Below the pieces are notes generated by a model, which saw nothing but the letters and a program-made list of their open reading frames with translations, had not been told where the DNA came from and searched no databases. The position numbers and the translations under genes are program-made. 51,839 nucleotides of DNA from Cellulomonas fimi (GTDB lineage: Bacteria > Actinomycetota > Actinomycetes > Actinomycetales > Cellulomonadaceae): positions 1 to 51,839 of the forward strand of contig NZ_JAPESW010000026.1 in NCBI RefSeq assembly GCF_028527925.1. The letters run 5' to 3'. Positions 34,542 to 41,746 of the stretch are shown here, piece by piece (positions within the stretch are counted from its first letter, which is position 1; every line of letters begins with the position of its first letter).

Positions 34542-35372
34542 TCACCGCCCGAGACGCGTCCAGCGACGCACGGACAGCACGCCGAACACGGTCACCAGCA
34601 CGACGGGCCAGAGGACCGCGAGCAGCAGCGCGTGCTCCGACGCCCAGCCCGTGCCCGCGACCGTCGGGTTGCCGAACAGGTCGCGCGTCGCGGCGATCGT
34701 GGCGGTGATGGGGTTCCACGCCGACAGCGCCTCGATCCACCCCGGCATCGTCGAGATCGGCACGAACGCGTTCGACAGGAACGCGAACGGCCAGACGAGG
34801 ATCTGCACGGCGGTCACGCCGCCCTGGCCGCGGAACAGCAGCCCGAGCCAGATGCCGAGCCACAGGAACGCGAATCGCAGCAGGAGCAGCAGCCCGACCG
34901 CGAGGAGCGCGCTGCCGGGGCCCTCGTGCCACCGCCACCCGACGGCCAGCCCGCCGAGGAGCAGGACGAGCAGCCCGACGAGCGACGAGAGCATGTCGGC
35001 GATCGCGCGGCCGAGCAGCACCGCGGACCGGGACATCGGCAGGGACCGGAACCGGTCGGTCACGCCGCGCTGCACGTCGGTGGAGACGGCCGTCATGGTC
35101 GACTCCAGGCCGAAGGCCATGGTCACGGCGAGCATGCCGGGGAACAGGAACTCGATGTACCCGCCCGGGACGTCGATCGCGCCGCCGAGCAGGTAGCCGA
35201 ACATCAGCAGCAGGAGCAGCGGGAACGCGAGGCCGATCATCAGGTCCCACGGCTGGCGACGCCAGTGGCCGAGGTCGCGCAGGGTGACGGTCCAGGCGTC
35301 CCGCAGGGCCCACGACGGGCCGCCCGACGGGACGGCCGTCGCGACGGGAGCGGGCACGGTGGTCGTGGTCAT
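34542..35372 (-). CDS. ABC-2 type permease (DrrB-like)
   Basis: This 276-residue permease has a cytosolic N-terminus and about six hydrophobic segments. The ABC-2 signature region is TDVQRGVTDRFRSLPMSRSAVLLGRAIADM, quoted here in part, and WNPITATIAATRDLFGNP sits near the end, as in daunorubicin-resistance DrrB. It should pair with the ATPase encoded just upstream, whose stop overlaps its start by 4 bp (ATGA), to export a hydrophobic compound. The operon is divergent from a TetR regulator. No terminator was seen in the 155 bp before the SDR operon. Confidence 0.92.
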   Translation of the reverse strand: MTTTTVPAPVATAVPSGGPSWALRDAWTVTLRDLGHWRRQPWDLMIGLAFPLLLLLMFGYLLGGAIDVPGGYIEFLFPGMLAVTMAFGLESTMTAVSTDVQRGVTDRFRSLPMSRSAVLLGRAIADMLSSLVGLLVLLLGGLAVGWRWHEGPGSALLAVGLLLLLRFAFLWLGIWLGLLFRGQGGVTAVQILVWPFAFLSNAFVPISTMPGWIEALSAWNPITATIAATRDLFGNPTVAGTGWASEHALLLAVLWPVVLVTVFGVLSVRRWTRLGR

Positions 35373-36427
35373 CGGGAGACCTCCTCGGCGGTCGCGCTGG
35401 CGGTGGGGTCGGTGGCGGAGCCGTCGGCGGTCGCGGCCGGAGCCCCGGTGAGGTGCAGGAACGCCTCGTCGAGGGTCGGTCGTCGCAGGGCGACGTCGTC
35501 GACGGGGACGCGTGCGTCGTCGAGCGTGCGGACCACGTGCGTGAGTGCCGCGACCCGGTCGGTGACCGTGGCGGTGACGCGCCGGGTGGCGACGTCGGTC
35601 TCGACGTCGGTGCCGACGGCGTCGAGCGCCGCACGCGCAGCGGGCAGGTCGGTCTCGGCGCGGACGACGACGTCGAGCCGGTCCTGGCCGATGGACGCCT
35701 TGAGCTCGTCGGGCGTCCCGCGGGCGACGAGCCGGCCGCGGGCGAGCACGCTCACCTGCGACGCGAGCTGGTCGACCTCCTCGAGGTACTGCGTGGTGAG
35801 CAGCACCGCGGTCCCGCCGGCGACGAGCTCGCGCACGGACTGCCAGACCTCGCGCCGCCCGCCCGGGTCGAGTCCCGTCGTCGGCTCGTCGAGCAGCAGC
35901 ACCTCCGGGTCGAGCACGAGCCCGGCGGCCAGGTCGAGCCGTCGGCGCATGCCGCCGGAGTAGGTGCCGACGGGCCGGTCGGCGGCGTCGAGGAGGGCGA
36001 ACCGGTCGAGCAGCTCGTCGGCGCGGCGCCGGGCGTCGCGCGTGCCGAGGTGCGAGAGGCGGCCGAACATCACGAGGTTGTCGCGTCCGCCGAGGATCTC
36101 GTCGACCGCGGCGTGCTGGCCGACGAGACCGAGGCGGCGGCGCGCCTGCGCGGCGTCGCGGACGACGTCGTACCCGGCGACGTGCGCGGTGCCGCCGTGC
36201 GGGTCGAGCAGCGTGGAGACGATCCGGACGGTGGTCGTCTTGCCCGCGCCGTTCGGACCGAGCAGGGCGTGGACGGTGCCGTGCTCGACGTCGAGGTCGA
36301 GCCCGTCGAGCACGGTCGTGCCGCCGTAGCGGCGGGTGAGGCCGCGGACCCGGACGGCGGGCGCGGCGGTCGCCGCGGTCGCGGTGCCGGCCGCGCGGGT
36401 GGTCGGGGATCCGGTGGACGTGGGCAT
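35369..36427 (-). CDS. daunorubicin-resistance-type ABC ATP-binding protein (DrrA-like)
   Basis: This 352-residue ATPase has Walker A LLGPNGAGKTTT (about 56-67), the Q-loop LVGQHAAVDE, the signature GTYSGGMRRRLDLA (about 153-166), Walker B EVLLLDEPTTGLDP and a DrrA-type C-terminal regulatory region of about 100 residues ending in RRPTLDEAFLHLTG. The last motif is characteristic of DrrA. Together with the permease it forms an exporter. The ATG at 36427 follows GAGGAGG at ideal spacing. Expression is probably controlled by the TetR gene on the other side of the palindrome at 36453. Confidence 0.95.
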   Translation of the reverse strand: MPTSTGSPTTRAAGTATAATAAPAVRVRGLTRRYGGTTVLDGLDLDVEHGTVHALLGPNGAGKTTTVRIVSTLLDPHGGTAHVAGYDVVRDAAQARRRLGLVGQHAAVDEILGGRDNLVMFGRLSHLGTRDARRRADELLDRFALLDAADRPVGTYSGGMRRRLDLAAGLVLDPEVLLLDEPTTGLDPGGRREVWQSVRELVAGGTAVLLTTQYLEEVDQLASQVSVLARGRLVARGTPDELKASIGQDRLDVVVRAETDLPAARAALDAVGTDVETDVATRRVTATVTDRVAALTHVVRTLDDARVPVDDVALRRPTLDEAFLHLTGAPAATADGSATDPTASATAEEVSR

Positions 36428-36452
36428 GGGTGGACCTCCTCGGACGGGAGCG

Positions 36453-36475
36453 CTTATCGTACAGCGTACGACAAG
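36453..36475. promoter_or_regulatory. TetR-type operator between exporter and regulator genes
   Basis: CTTATCGTAC-AGC-GTACGACAAG is a 23-bp inverted repeat with one mismatch between 10-bp arms. It contains TATCGT (plus) and TACGCT (minus), both possible -10 hexamers, so one dimer could repress both divergent genes. Confidence 0.78.
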
Positions 36476-36520
36476 AACGCGCGGACGCCTCCACCTGTTC
36501 CCGGCGGGGAGGATGAGGTC

Positions 36521-37330
36521 ATGACCGAGCACACCGGGACCGGCGACCCCGCCCGCAGCATGGCCCTGCTCTGGCGCACGGCCGAGCCCGCCGCCCCGCG
36601 CGGCCGCGGCGCCGCCGCCGGGCTGTCCGTGGACCGCGTCGTCGCGACGGCCGTGGCGCTCGCGGACGCCGAGGGGCTCGCCGCGCTCTCGATGCGCCGC
36701 GTGGCGACCGAGCTCGGCGTCGGCGCCATGACCCTCTACACGTGGGTCCCCGGGAAGGGTGAGCTCGTCGACCTCATGGTCGACGCGGTGCTGGGCGAGG
36801 TCGTCGACGCCCTCGGCGGCCTGGCCGACGAGGCCCCCGCCGAGCCGGCCGCGCACCCGGCGACGGACTGGCGCGACCGCCTGGAGGCCGTCGCCCGCGC
36901 CAACTGGGCCGTCTTCGCGCGCCACCCCTGGCTCCTCCAGGTCGCCACGATGGGCCGCCCGCCGCTCGGCCCGAACGTCATGGCGAAGTACGAGGTCGAG
37001 CTCCGCGCGGTCGACGGCACGGGCCTCGACGAGGTCACGATGGACGCGGTCGTGACGCTCGTGAACGGGTTCGTCGGCGGGGCCGCGCGCGGCGTGCTCG
37101 ACCGTGCGCAGGCCGAGCAGGCGACCGGCATCAGCGAGGAGCAGTGGTGGGAGGCGACCGCCCCCTACGTCGACCAGGTCTTCGACGCCGACGCCTACCC
37201 GACGGTCGCCCGCGTCGGACCCGTCGCCGGCGAGGCGAACCAGGCCGCGTACGACCCGCACCGGGCGTTCGAGTTCGGCCTCGCGCGGCTGCTCGACGGC
37301 ATCGCGGTCCTCGTCGACGCCGCCCGCTGA
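36521..37330 (+). CDS. TetR/AcrR family transcriptional regulator
   Basis: This 269-residue regulator has a disordered N-terminal 35 residues. The TetR helix-turn-helix follows (about 38-85): VVATAVALADAEGLAALSMR and VATELGVGAMTLYTWVPGKG, where the recognition helix ends in the usual LY-x-x-V. The C-terminal ligand domain fits the TetR_C group linked to drug exporters. It is divergent from a DrrAB-like exporter over a clear operator, so it is probably the ligand-relieved repressor of that exporter. The ATG at 36521 follows a GGGGAGG stretch. Confidence 0.92.
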   Translation: MTEHTGTGDPARSMALLWRTAEPAAPRGRGAAAGLSVDRVVATAVALADAEGLAALSMRRVATELGVGAMTLYTWVPGKGELVDLMVDAVLGEVVDALGGLADEAPAEPAAHPATDWRDRLEAVARANWAVFARHPWLLQVATMGRPPLGPNVMAKYEVELRAVDGTGLDEVTMDAVVTLVNGFVGGAARGVLDRAQAEQATGISEEQWWEATAPYVDQVFDADAYPTVARVGPVAGEANQAAYDPHRAFEFGLARLLDGIAVLVDAAR

Positions 37331-37368
37331 CGTCGGACCGGGCCGCCGCCGTCGGGGAGGATGGGCGC

Positions 37369-39015
37369 ATGAGTGCGACCCTGCAGGCCCGCGCCGTGTC
37401 GGCCGCGTTCGGCGACCGCGAGCTGTTCTCCGGCCTGGACCTCGTCGTCGCGCCCGGCGACGTCGTCGGGCTCGTCGGGCCCAACGGCGCGGGCAAGACG
37501 ACGCTGCTGCGCATCCTCGCGGGCAGCCGCGCGCCCGAGACGGGGACGGTCAGCCTGTCGCCGCCGACCGCGCAGGTCGGCTACCTGGTGCAGGAGGTCG
37601 AGCGCAAGGACGACGAGACGGTCCGCACGTTCCTCGAGCGGCGCACCGGCGTCGCCGACGCGCAGACCGAGATGGACGACGCGTCGCACGCGCTCGCGGC
37701 GGAGGAGCCCGGCGCCGACGACCGGTTCACCGAGGCGCTCGAGCGGTGGATGTCCCTCGGCGGCGCGGACCTCGACGCGCGGCTCGGCGTCGTCGCCGAC
37801 GACCTCGGCCTGACCGTCGACCTCGACCTGCCCATGACCGCGCTGTCGGGCGGGCAGGCGGCGCGCGTCGGGCTCGCGGCGCTGCTGCTGTCCCGGTTCG
37901 ACCTGTACCTGCTCGACGAGCCGACGAACGACCTCGACACCGACGGCCTGCACCGGTTGGAGGAGTTCGTCGACCGCGTCCAGGCGCCGGTCGTCGTCGT
38001 GAGCCACGACCGCGAGTTCCTCGCACGGACCGTGACGCGCGTCGTCGAGATCGACCGCAGCCTCCAGCGCGTCGCGACCTACGGCGGGTCGTACGACGCG
38101 TACCTCGACGAGCGCTCGACGGCCCGCCGCCAGGCGCGCGAGGCGTTCGAGGACTACGCCGCGCGCCGCGACGCCCTCCAGGCGCGGGCGCGCACGCAGC
38201 GCGCGTGGATGGAGAAGGGCGTCCGCAACGCCCGCCGCAAGGCCACCGACAACGACAAGAACGTCAAGCACCACCGCGGCGAGACGACCGAGAAGCAGGC
38301 GGCGAAGGCCCGCCAGACGGACCGGATGATCGAGCGCCTGGAGGTCGTCGAGGAGCCGCGCAAGGAGTGGCAGCTCCGCATGAGCATCGCCGCGGCACCC
38401 CGGTCGGGTGCGGTCGTGGCGACGGCGCGCGCGGCGGTCGTGCGACGCGGCGACTTCACGCTCGGGCCGGTCGACGTGCAGCTCGACTGGCAGGACCGCG
38501 TCGCCGTGACCGGCCCCAACGGTTCCGGCAAGTCGACGCTGCTGGCGCTGCTCCTGGGGCGCGTCGCGCCCGACGAGGGGAGCGCGGCGCTCGGTCCGGG
38601 CGTGCTCGTCGGCGAGGTCGACCAGGCGCGCGCCGCGTTCGAGGGCGACGCGCCCGTGGGCGACGCGTTCGCGCGCGAGGTCCCCGACTGGACGACCGCC
38701 GACGTGCGGACGCTGCTCGCCAAGTTCGGCCTCGCAGGCCACCAGGTCGGCCGCCCGGCCGCGTCGCTGTCCCCCGGCGAGCGCACCCGGGCCGCGCTCG
38801 CGCTGCTCCAGGCCCGCGGCGTCAACCTGCTCGTCCTCGACGAGCCGACCAACCACCTCGACCTGCCCGCGATCGAGCAGCTCGAGCAGGCGATGGAGTC
38901 CTTCGACGGCACGGTCCTGCTGGTCACGCACGACCGCCGGATGCTCGACACCGTCCGCCTCACGCGCCGCTGGCACGTCGAGGACGGCCGCGTCACCGAG
39001 GTGTCGCCCGACTGA
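37369..39015 (+). CDS. ABC-F family ATP-binding protein
   Basis: The 548-residue protein has two ABC cassettes and no membrane segments. The first has Walker A GLVGPNGAGKTTLL (about 31-44) and signature ALSGGQAARVGLA; the second has VTGPNGSGKSTLL (about 380-392) and ASLSPGERTRAALA, each with LDEPTN(D/H)LD Walker B. A basic linker with ARTQRAWMEKGVRNARRKA lies between them. ABC-F proteins bind the ribosomal E site to regulate translation or protect from antibiotics. It directly follows a TetR gene and drug exporter, so a resistance role is possible but unproven. GGGGAGG precedes the ATG. Confidence 0.95.
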   Translation: MSATLQARAVSAAFGDRELFSGLDLVVAPGDVVGLVGPNGAGKTTLLRILAGSRAPETGTVSLSPPTAQVGYLVQEVERKDDETVRTFLERRTGVADAQTEMDDASHALAAEEPGADDRFTEALERWMSLGGADLDARLGVVADDLGLTVDLDLPMTALSGGQAARVGLAALLLSRFDLYLLDEPTNDLDTDGLHRLEEFVDRVQAPVVVVSHDREFLARTVTRVVEIDRSLQRVATYGGSYDAYLDERSTARRQAREAFEDYAARRDALQARARTQRAWMEKGVRNARRKATDNDKNVKHHRGETTEKQAAKARQTDRMIERLEVVEEPRKEWQLRMSIAAAPRSGAVVATARAAVVRRGDFTLGPVDVQLDWQDRVAVTGPNGSGKSTLLALLLGRVAPDEGSAALGPGVLVGEVDQARAAFEGDAPVGDAFAREVPDWTTADVRTLLAKFGLAGHQVGRPAASLSPGERTRAALALLQARGVNLLVLDEPTNHLDLPAIEQLEQAMESFDGTVLLVTHDRRMLDTVRLTRRWHVEDGRVTEVSPD

Positions 39016-39065
39016 GCACGGCGTCCGCCGGGCCGGCCTGGCCCGTCAGGCGCTCGACCCCGCCC

Positions 39066-39521
39066 TCACCACGCGCTGAGCGAGACCGAGGCGCCCGTCA
39101 CGACGGACGCGCTGTCCTCGTCGCGGTCGACCGTCGGGTCGACGAACGCGAACACCCCGTGGCCGCGCTCGAGACGCAGGAACACGTGGCACGTGGCGGA
39201 CTCGAGGTCGGGCGCCACGAGGGTCGGTGAGCAGTCGTGCTCGAGCGTGCCGCTGTCGGTGGCGCCCAGCCGGGCGGCGAGGTCGGCGGCGACGTCCGTG
39301 ACGGCCCGGTCGACGCCCCAGCAGGCGATGAGGTCGTCGGCGTGGCAGCCGGTCAGCTCGACGGCCCCGTCAGGCGCGGGGAGCGCGGTCGCACGGTCGA
39401 CGGCCTCCGCCCGGAGGTGCTCGTCGACGACCCGCAGGACCCCGGGCACGGTCACGGCCGCGACCGCGCCGGCGGCGACGACGGCGAGCGGGACGACGAA
39501 CACCGGCCGCGGAGCGCGCAT
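39066..39521 (-). CDS. small membrane-anchored or secreted protein
   Basis: This 151-residue protein is not recognised. An N-terminal basic MRAPR is followed by a hydrophobic stretch (about 7-30), an uncleaved anchor or signal peptide. The remaining 120 residues are outside the cell and include four Cys (in LTGCHADDLIACWG, EHDCSP and TCHVF), which could form two disulfides. The soluble part resembles small actinobacterial exported proteins in composition only. It is convergent with the ABC-F gene and downstream of a repeated intergenic element. Confidence 0.72.
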   Translation of the reverse strand: MRAPRPVFVVPLAVVAAGAVAAVTVPGVLRVVDEHLRAEAVDRATALPAPDGAVELTGCHADDLIACWGVDRAVTDVAADLAARLGATDSGTLEHDCSPTLVAPDLESATCHVFLRLERGHGVFAFVDPTVDRDEDSASVVTGASVSLSAW

Positions 39522-39584
39522 GCGCAGGTCATCGGCAGTGCGGGCCCCGTCCTTGATCGACGGCCGCTCGGCGGGCTCATCGCC

Positions 39585-39660
39585 AGTTCGTCAGCTCGCG
39601 CCGAGTTCGTCAGATCGCGCCGACGAACTCGACGCGGAGCGACGAACTCGGCGGCACGGG
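39585..39660. repeat. four 19-bp half-units, two direct then two inverted
   Basis: AGTTCGTCAG begins units at 39585 and 39604. Its inverted form ACGAACTCG begins units at 39623 and 39642. All four are spaced exactly 19 bp, and 39599-39611 is a perfect 13-bp inverted repeat with 39641-39653. The element fills the gap between metZ and the anchored-protein gene. It could terminate metZ transcripts or be a dispersed repeat. Confidence 0.72.
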
Positions 39661-39690
39661 AGAGGGTGGGCGCTGGGGCGGGACCGACGG

Positions 39691-40962
39691 TCAGCCGGCC
39701 GCGACGTCCAGGGCCTGGGTGAGGTCGTCGCGGAGGTCCTCGACGTCCTCGAGCCCGACGGACAGGCGGACGGTCGACTCCGCGATGCCGACGGCGGCGC
39801 GGCCCTCGGGGCCGAGCTTGCGGTGCGTCGTCGTCGCGGGGTGCGTGACGATCGACTTGGCGTCGCCGAGGTTGTTCGACAGGTCGATGACCCGCAGCGC
39901 GTCGAGGAACGCGAACGTCGTCTTCTTCGCGACGTCGGGCGTCGCGCCCTCGGGGACGCGGAGGTTGAGCGTGACGACCGTGCCGCCGCCGGTCTGCTGG
40001 GCGCGCGCGAGGTCGTGCTGCGGGTGCGACGGCAGGAACGGGTAGCGGACGGACTCGATCGCGGGGTGCTGCTCGAGCCACCCGGCGAGCGTCAGGGCGG
40101 ACGCGGCCTGGTGACGCACGCGCAGGGACATCGTCTCCAGCCCCTTGAGCAGCACCCACGCGTTGAACGGGGACAGCGACGGGCCGGTGTTGCGGATCAG
40201 CGTCTGGACGGGCCCGCGCACGTACTCGGTCGAGCCGAGGATCGCGCCGCCGAGCACGCGGCCCTGGCCGTCGATGTGCTTGGTCGCGGAGTACACGACG
40301 ACGTCGGCGCCGAGGTCGAGCGGCCGGGACAGGACGGGCGTCGCGAACACGTTGTCGACGATCACGGTCGCGCCGGCGGCGTGCGCGAGGCGGGACACGG
40401 CGGCGATGTCGACGAGGTCCTGCATGGGGTTGGACGGCGTCTCGAAGAACACGACGTCGGCCGGCGTCGAGAGCGCCTCCTCCCACTGCGACAGGACGTG
40501 CCCGTCGACGTAGTCCGTGCGCACGCCCCACTTGGCGAGGATCTCGTCGAAGATCACCACGCTCGACCCGAACAGCGCGCGCGCGGACACGATGCGCGAG
40601 CCCTGCTGCACGAGCGCCGCGAGGGCCGTGAACACGGCCGACATCCCGGTCGCGGTCGCGTAGGCGGCCTCGGCGCCGTCGAGCAGGCGCAGCCGCTCCT
40701 CGAACGTCGACACCGTCGGGTTGGAGTAGCGCGAGTAGAGGAACCGGTCGACGTCACCGGCGAACGCGGACTCGGCCTGCGCGGCGGAGTCGTACACGTA
40801 GCCCTGCGTGAGGAACAGGCCCTCGGACATCTCCTGGAACTCGGACCGGACGAGCCCGCCGCGCACGGCGAGCGTGTCGGGCCGCAGCGTGGAGCGGTCG
40901 ACGGACCGGTCGTCCCAGTCGCCCGGGCCGGGCACGCGGCCCGGCACGCGGTCGGCGGTCAC
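39691..40962 (-). CDS. metZ: O-succinylhomoserine sulfhydrylase
   Basis: This 423-residue Cys/Met-metabolism PLP enzyme has the cofactor lysine in YSATKHIDGQGRVLGG (about residue 227), SRYSNPTVSTFEERL (about 81-95), ETPSNPMQDLVDI and the late SNNLGDAKSIVTHPATTTH. The SRYSNPT and KHIDGQGR features fit MetZ, which makes homocysteine from O-succinylhomoserine and sulfide, better than cystathionine gamma-synthase, though MetB/MetY activity is not excluded. The GTG at 40962 overlaps the rhodanese stop as GTGA. The operon is under a SAM-I riboswitch, consistent with methionine feedback. Confidence 0.93.
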   Translation of the reverse strand: MTADRVPGRVPGPGDWDDRSVDRSTLRPDTLAVRGGLVRSEFQEMSEGLFLTQGYVYDSAAQAESAFAGDVDRFLYSRYSNPTVSTFEERLRLLDGAEAAYATATGMSAVFTALAALVQQGSRIVSARALFGSSVVIFDEILAKWGVRTDYVDGHVLSQWEEALSTPADVVFFETPSNPMQDLVDIAAVSRLAHAAGATVIVDNVFATPVLSRPLDLGADVVVYSATKHIDGQGRVLGGAILGSTEYVRGPVQTLIRNTGPSLSPFNAWVLLKGLETMSLRVRHQAASALTLAGWLEQHPAIESVRYPFLPSHPQHDLARAQQTGGGTVVTLNLRVPEGATPDVAKKTTFAFLDALRVIDLSNNLGDAKSIVTHPATTTHRKLGPEGRAAVGIAESTVRLSVGLEDVEDLRDDLTQALDVAAG

Positions 40963-41372
40963 AGCGTCGTCCAGGGCAGACCCTCGGCGCGCCACCCGAC
41001 GTGCCCGCGCTGACCGTCGGGGCCGACGTCGCCCTCGAACCCGCGCAGCACGTTGTAGGCGGGGCCGAAGCCCGCGGCGGTCGCGGCCTGCGCGGCGGCG
41101 ACCGAGCGGACGCCCGAGCGGCACAGGAAGACGACGGGCCGCTCGTCGCCGGGCTCGAGGCCGGCCTCGGCGAGCTCGTCGACGAACCGCGGGTTGAGGC
41201 CCTGCGGGGTCGTCCACTCGACGAGCGCCGCGCGGCCGCCGATCTCGGTCGCGTCGGGGATGCCGATCTGCCGCCACTCGGCGTCGGTGCGCACGTCGAC
41301 GAGCAGGGCGCGCTCGTCGGACGTGAGCAGGTCCCACGCCTGCTGCGGGGTCAGGTCACCGGCGTACGGCAT
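40959..41372 (-). CDS. rhodanese-like sulfurtransferase
   Basis: The 137-residue single rhodanese domain has LVDVRTDAEWRQIGIPDA (about 23-40) and the active-site loop VVFLCRSGVRS, with the catalytic Cys at about residue 85. Rhodaneses carry sulfane sulfur as a persulfide. Coupled to metZ by GTGA, it may deliver reduced sulfur for homocysteine synthesis. Translation begins at 41372 with GGAGG upstream. That Shine-Dalgarno overlaps the closing helix of a SAM-I riboswitch, so translation should drop when SAM is abundant. Confidence 0.93.
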   Translation of the reverse strand: MPYAGDLTPQQAWDLLTSDERALLVDVRTDAEWRQIGIPDATEIGGRAALVEWTTPQGLNPRFVDELAEAGLEPGDERPVVFLCRSGVRSVAAAQAATAAGFGPAYNVLRGFEGDVGPDGQRGHVGWRAEGLPWTTL

Positions 41373-41381
41373 CGCGTTCCT

Positions 41382-41470
41382 CCATCGGTCCTGGCGGTAG
41401 CACCCTCGCCCGGCGGACCGGGGGGTTGCTGCGGCGTCGTCGAGCCAGATCTCTCGGCCGCTCTGGATGG
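41382..41470 (-). promoter_or_regulatory. SAM-I (S-box) riboswitch
   Basis: The minus-strand RNA matches SAM-I elements: closing helix CCAUC/GAUGG, AGAGCGGCCGAGAGAUCUGG, GACGACGCCGCAGCAACC, a variable P3 arm and GGGUGCUACCGCCAGGACC. The Shine-Dalgarno GGAGG (41379-41383) overlaps the 3' strand of the closing helix by two bases, indicating translational control of rhodanese-metZ. A promoter TTGGCG-19-TAGCAT (41509-41479, minus) predicts a transcript start near 41472. The whole 374-bp gap between the flanking genes (41373-41746) holds this element, its promoter and the opposing promoter plus SAM-IV element. Confidence 0.9.
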
Positions 41471-41478
41471 TTGCGGTG

Positions 41479-41509
41479 ATGCTACGCGCGACGACCGCCG
41501 CCGCGCCAA
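41479..41509 (-). promoter_or_regulatory. promoter for rhodanese-metZ
   Basis: TTGGCG (41504-41509) and TAGCAT (41479-41484) on the minus strand are separated by 19 nt and predict initiation at the first bases of the riboswitch. Confidence 0.5.
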
Positions 41510-41555
41510 GGAGTGGACATCGCGTCCCGTCATCCGAGACGGCTGCCGTGTCCCG

Positions 41556-41585
41556 TTGACACATCCCCGGCGCCGACGGAACCCT
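41556..41585 (+). promoter_or_regulatory. promoter for the SAM-IV-controlled gene
   Basis: A perfect -35 TTGACA (41556-41561) is followed after 18 nt by AACCCT (41580-41585). Predicted initiation is near 41592, at the 5' edge of the SAM-IV element. Confidence 0.55.
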
Positions 41586-41590
41586 CGTCG

Positions 41591-41680
41591 TCAGGTCATG
41601 AGCGCCAGCGCGAAGCCCCGGCTCGCTGGCCGGCAACCCTCCTCCGCGGTGGGGTGCCCCGGGTGACGACCAGGCCGACC
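41591..41680 (+). promoter_or_regulatory. SAM-IV riboswitch
   Basis: The RNA matches the actinobacterial SAM-IV class: GGUCAUGAGCGCCAGCG, GCCCCGGCUCGCUGGCCGGC, AACCCUCCUCCGCGGUGGGG, then UGCCCCGGGUGACGACCAGG. GGUC (41594-41597) pairs with GACC (41668-41671) to close it. About 66 nt downstream lies the desulfurase ATG. The spacer contains CACGG-AC-CCGTG ending at the GAGGAG Shine-Dalgarno, a possible translational switch. Binding of S-adenosylmethionine should lower expression. Confidence 0.9.
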
Positions 41681-41746
41681 GCCGCCCGGCGGACGGCAAG
41701 CGCGGGGGCCGGCGGTGCCGGGTCCCACGGACCCGTGAGGAGCACC

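Noticed and set aside
39585..39660. Possible CRISPR-like repeat
   Set aside because: Units are 19 bp with no spacers, two are inverted, and there are no cas genes.
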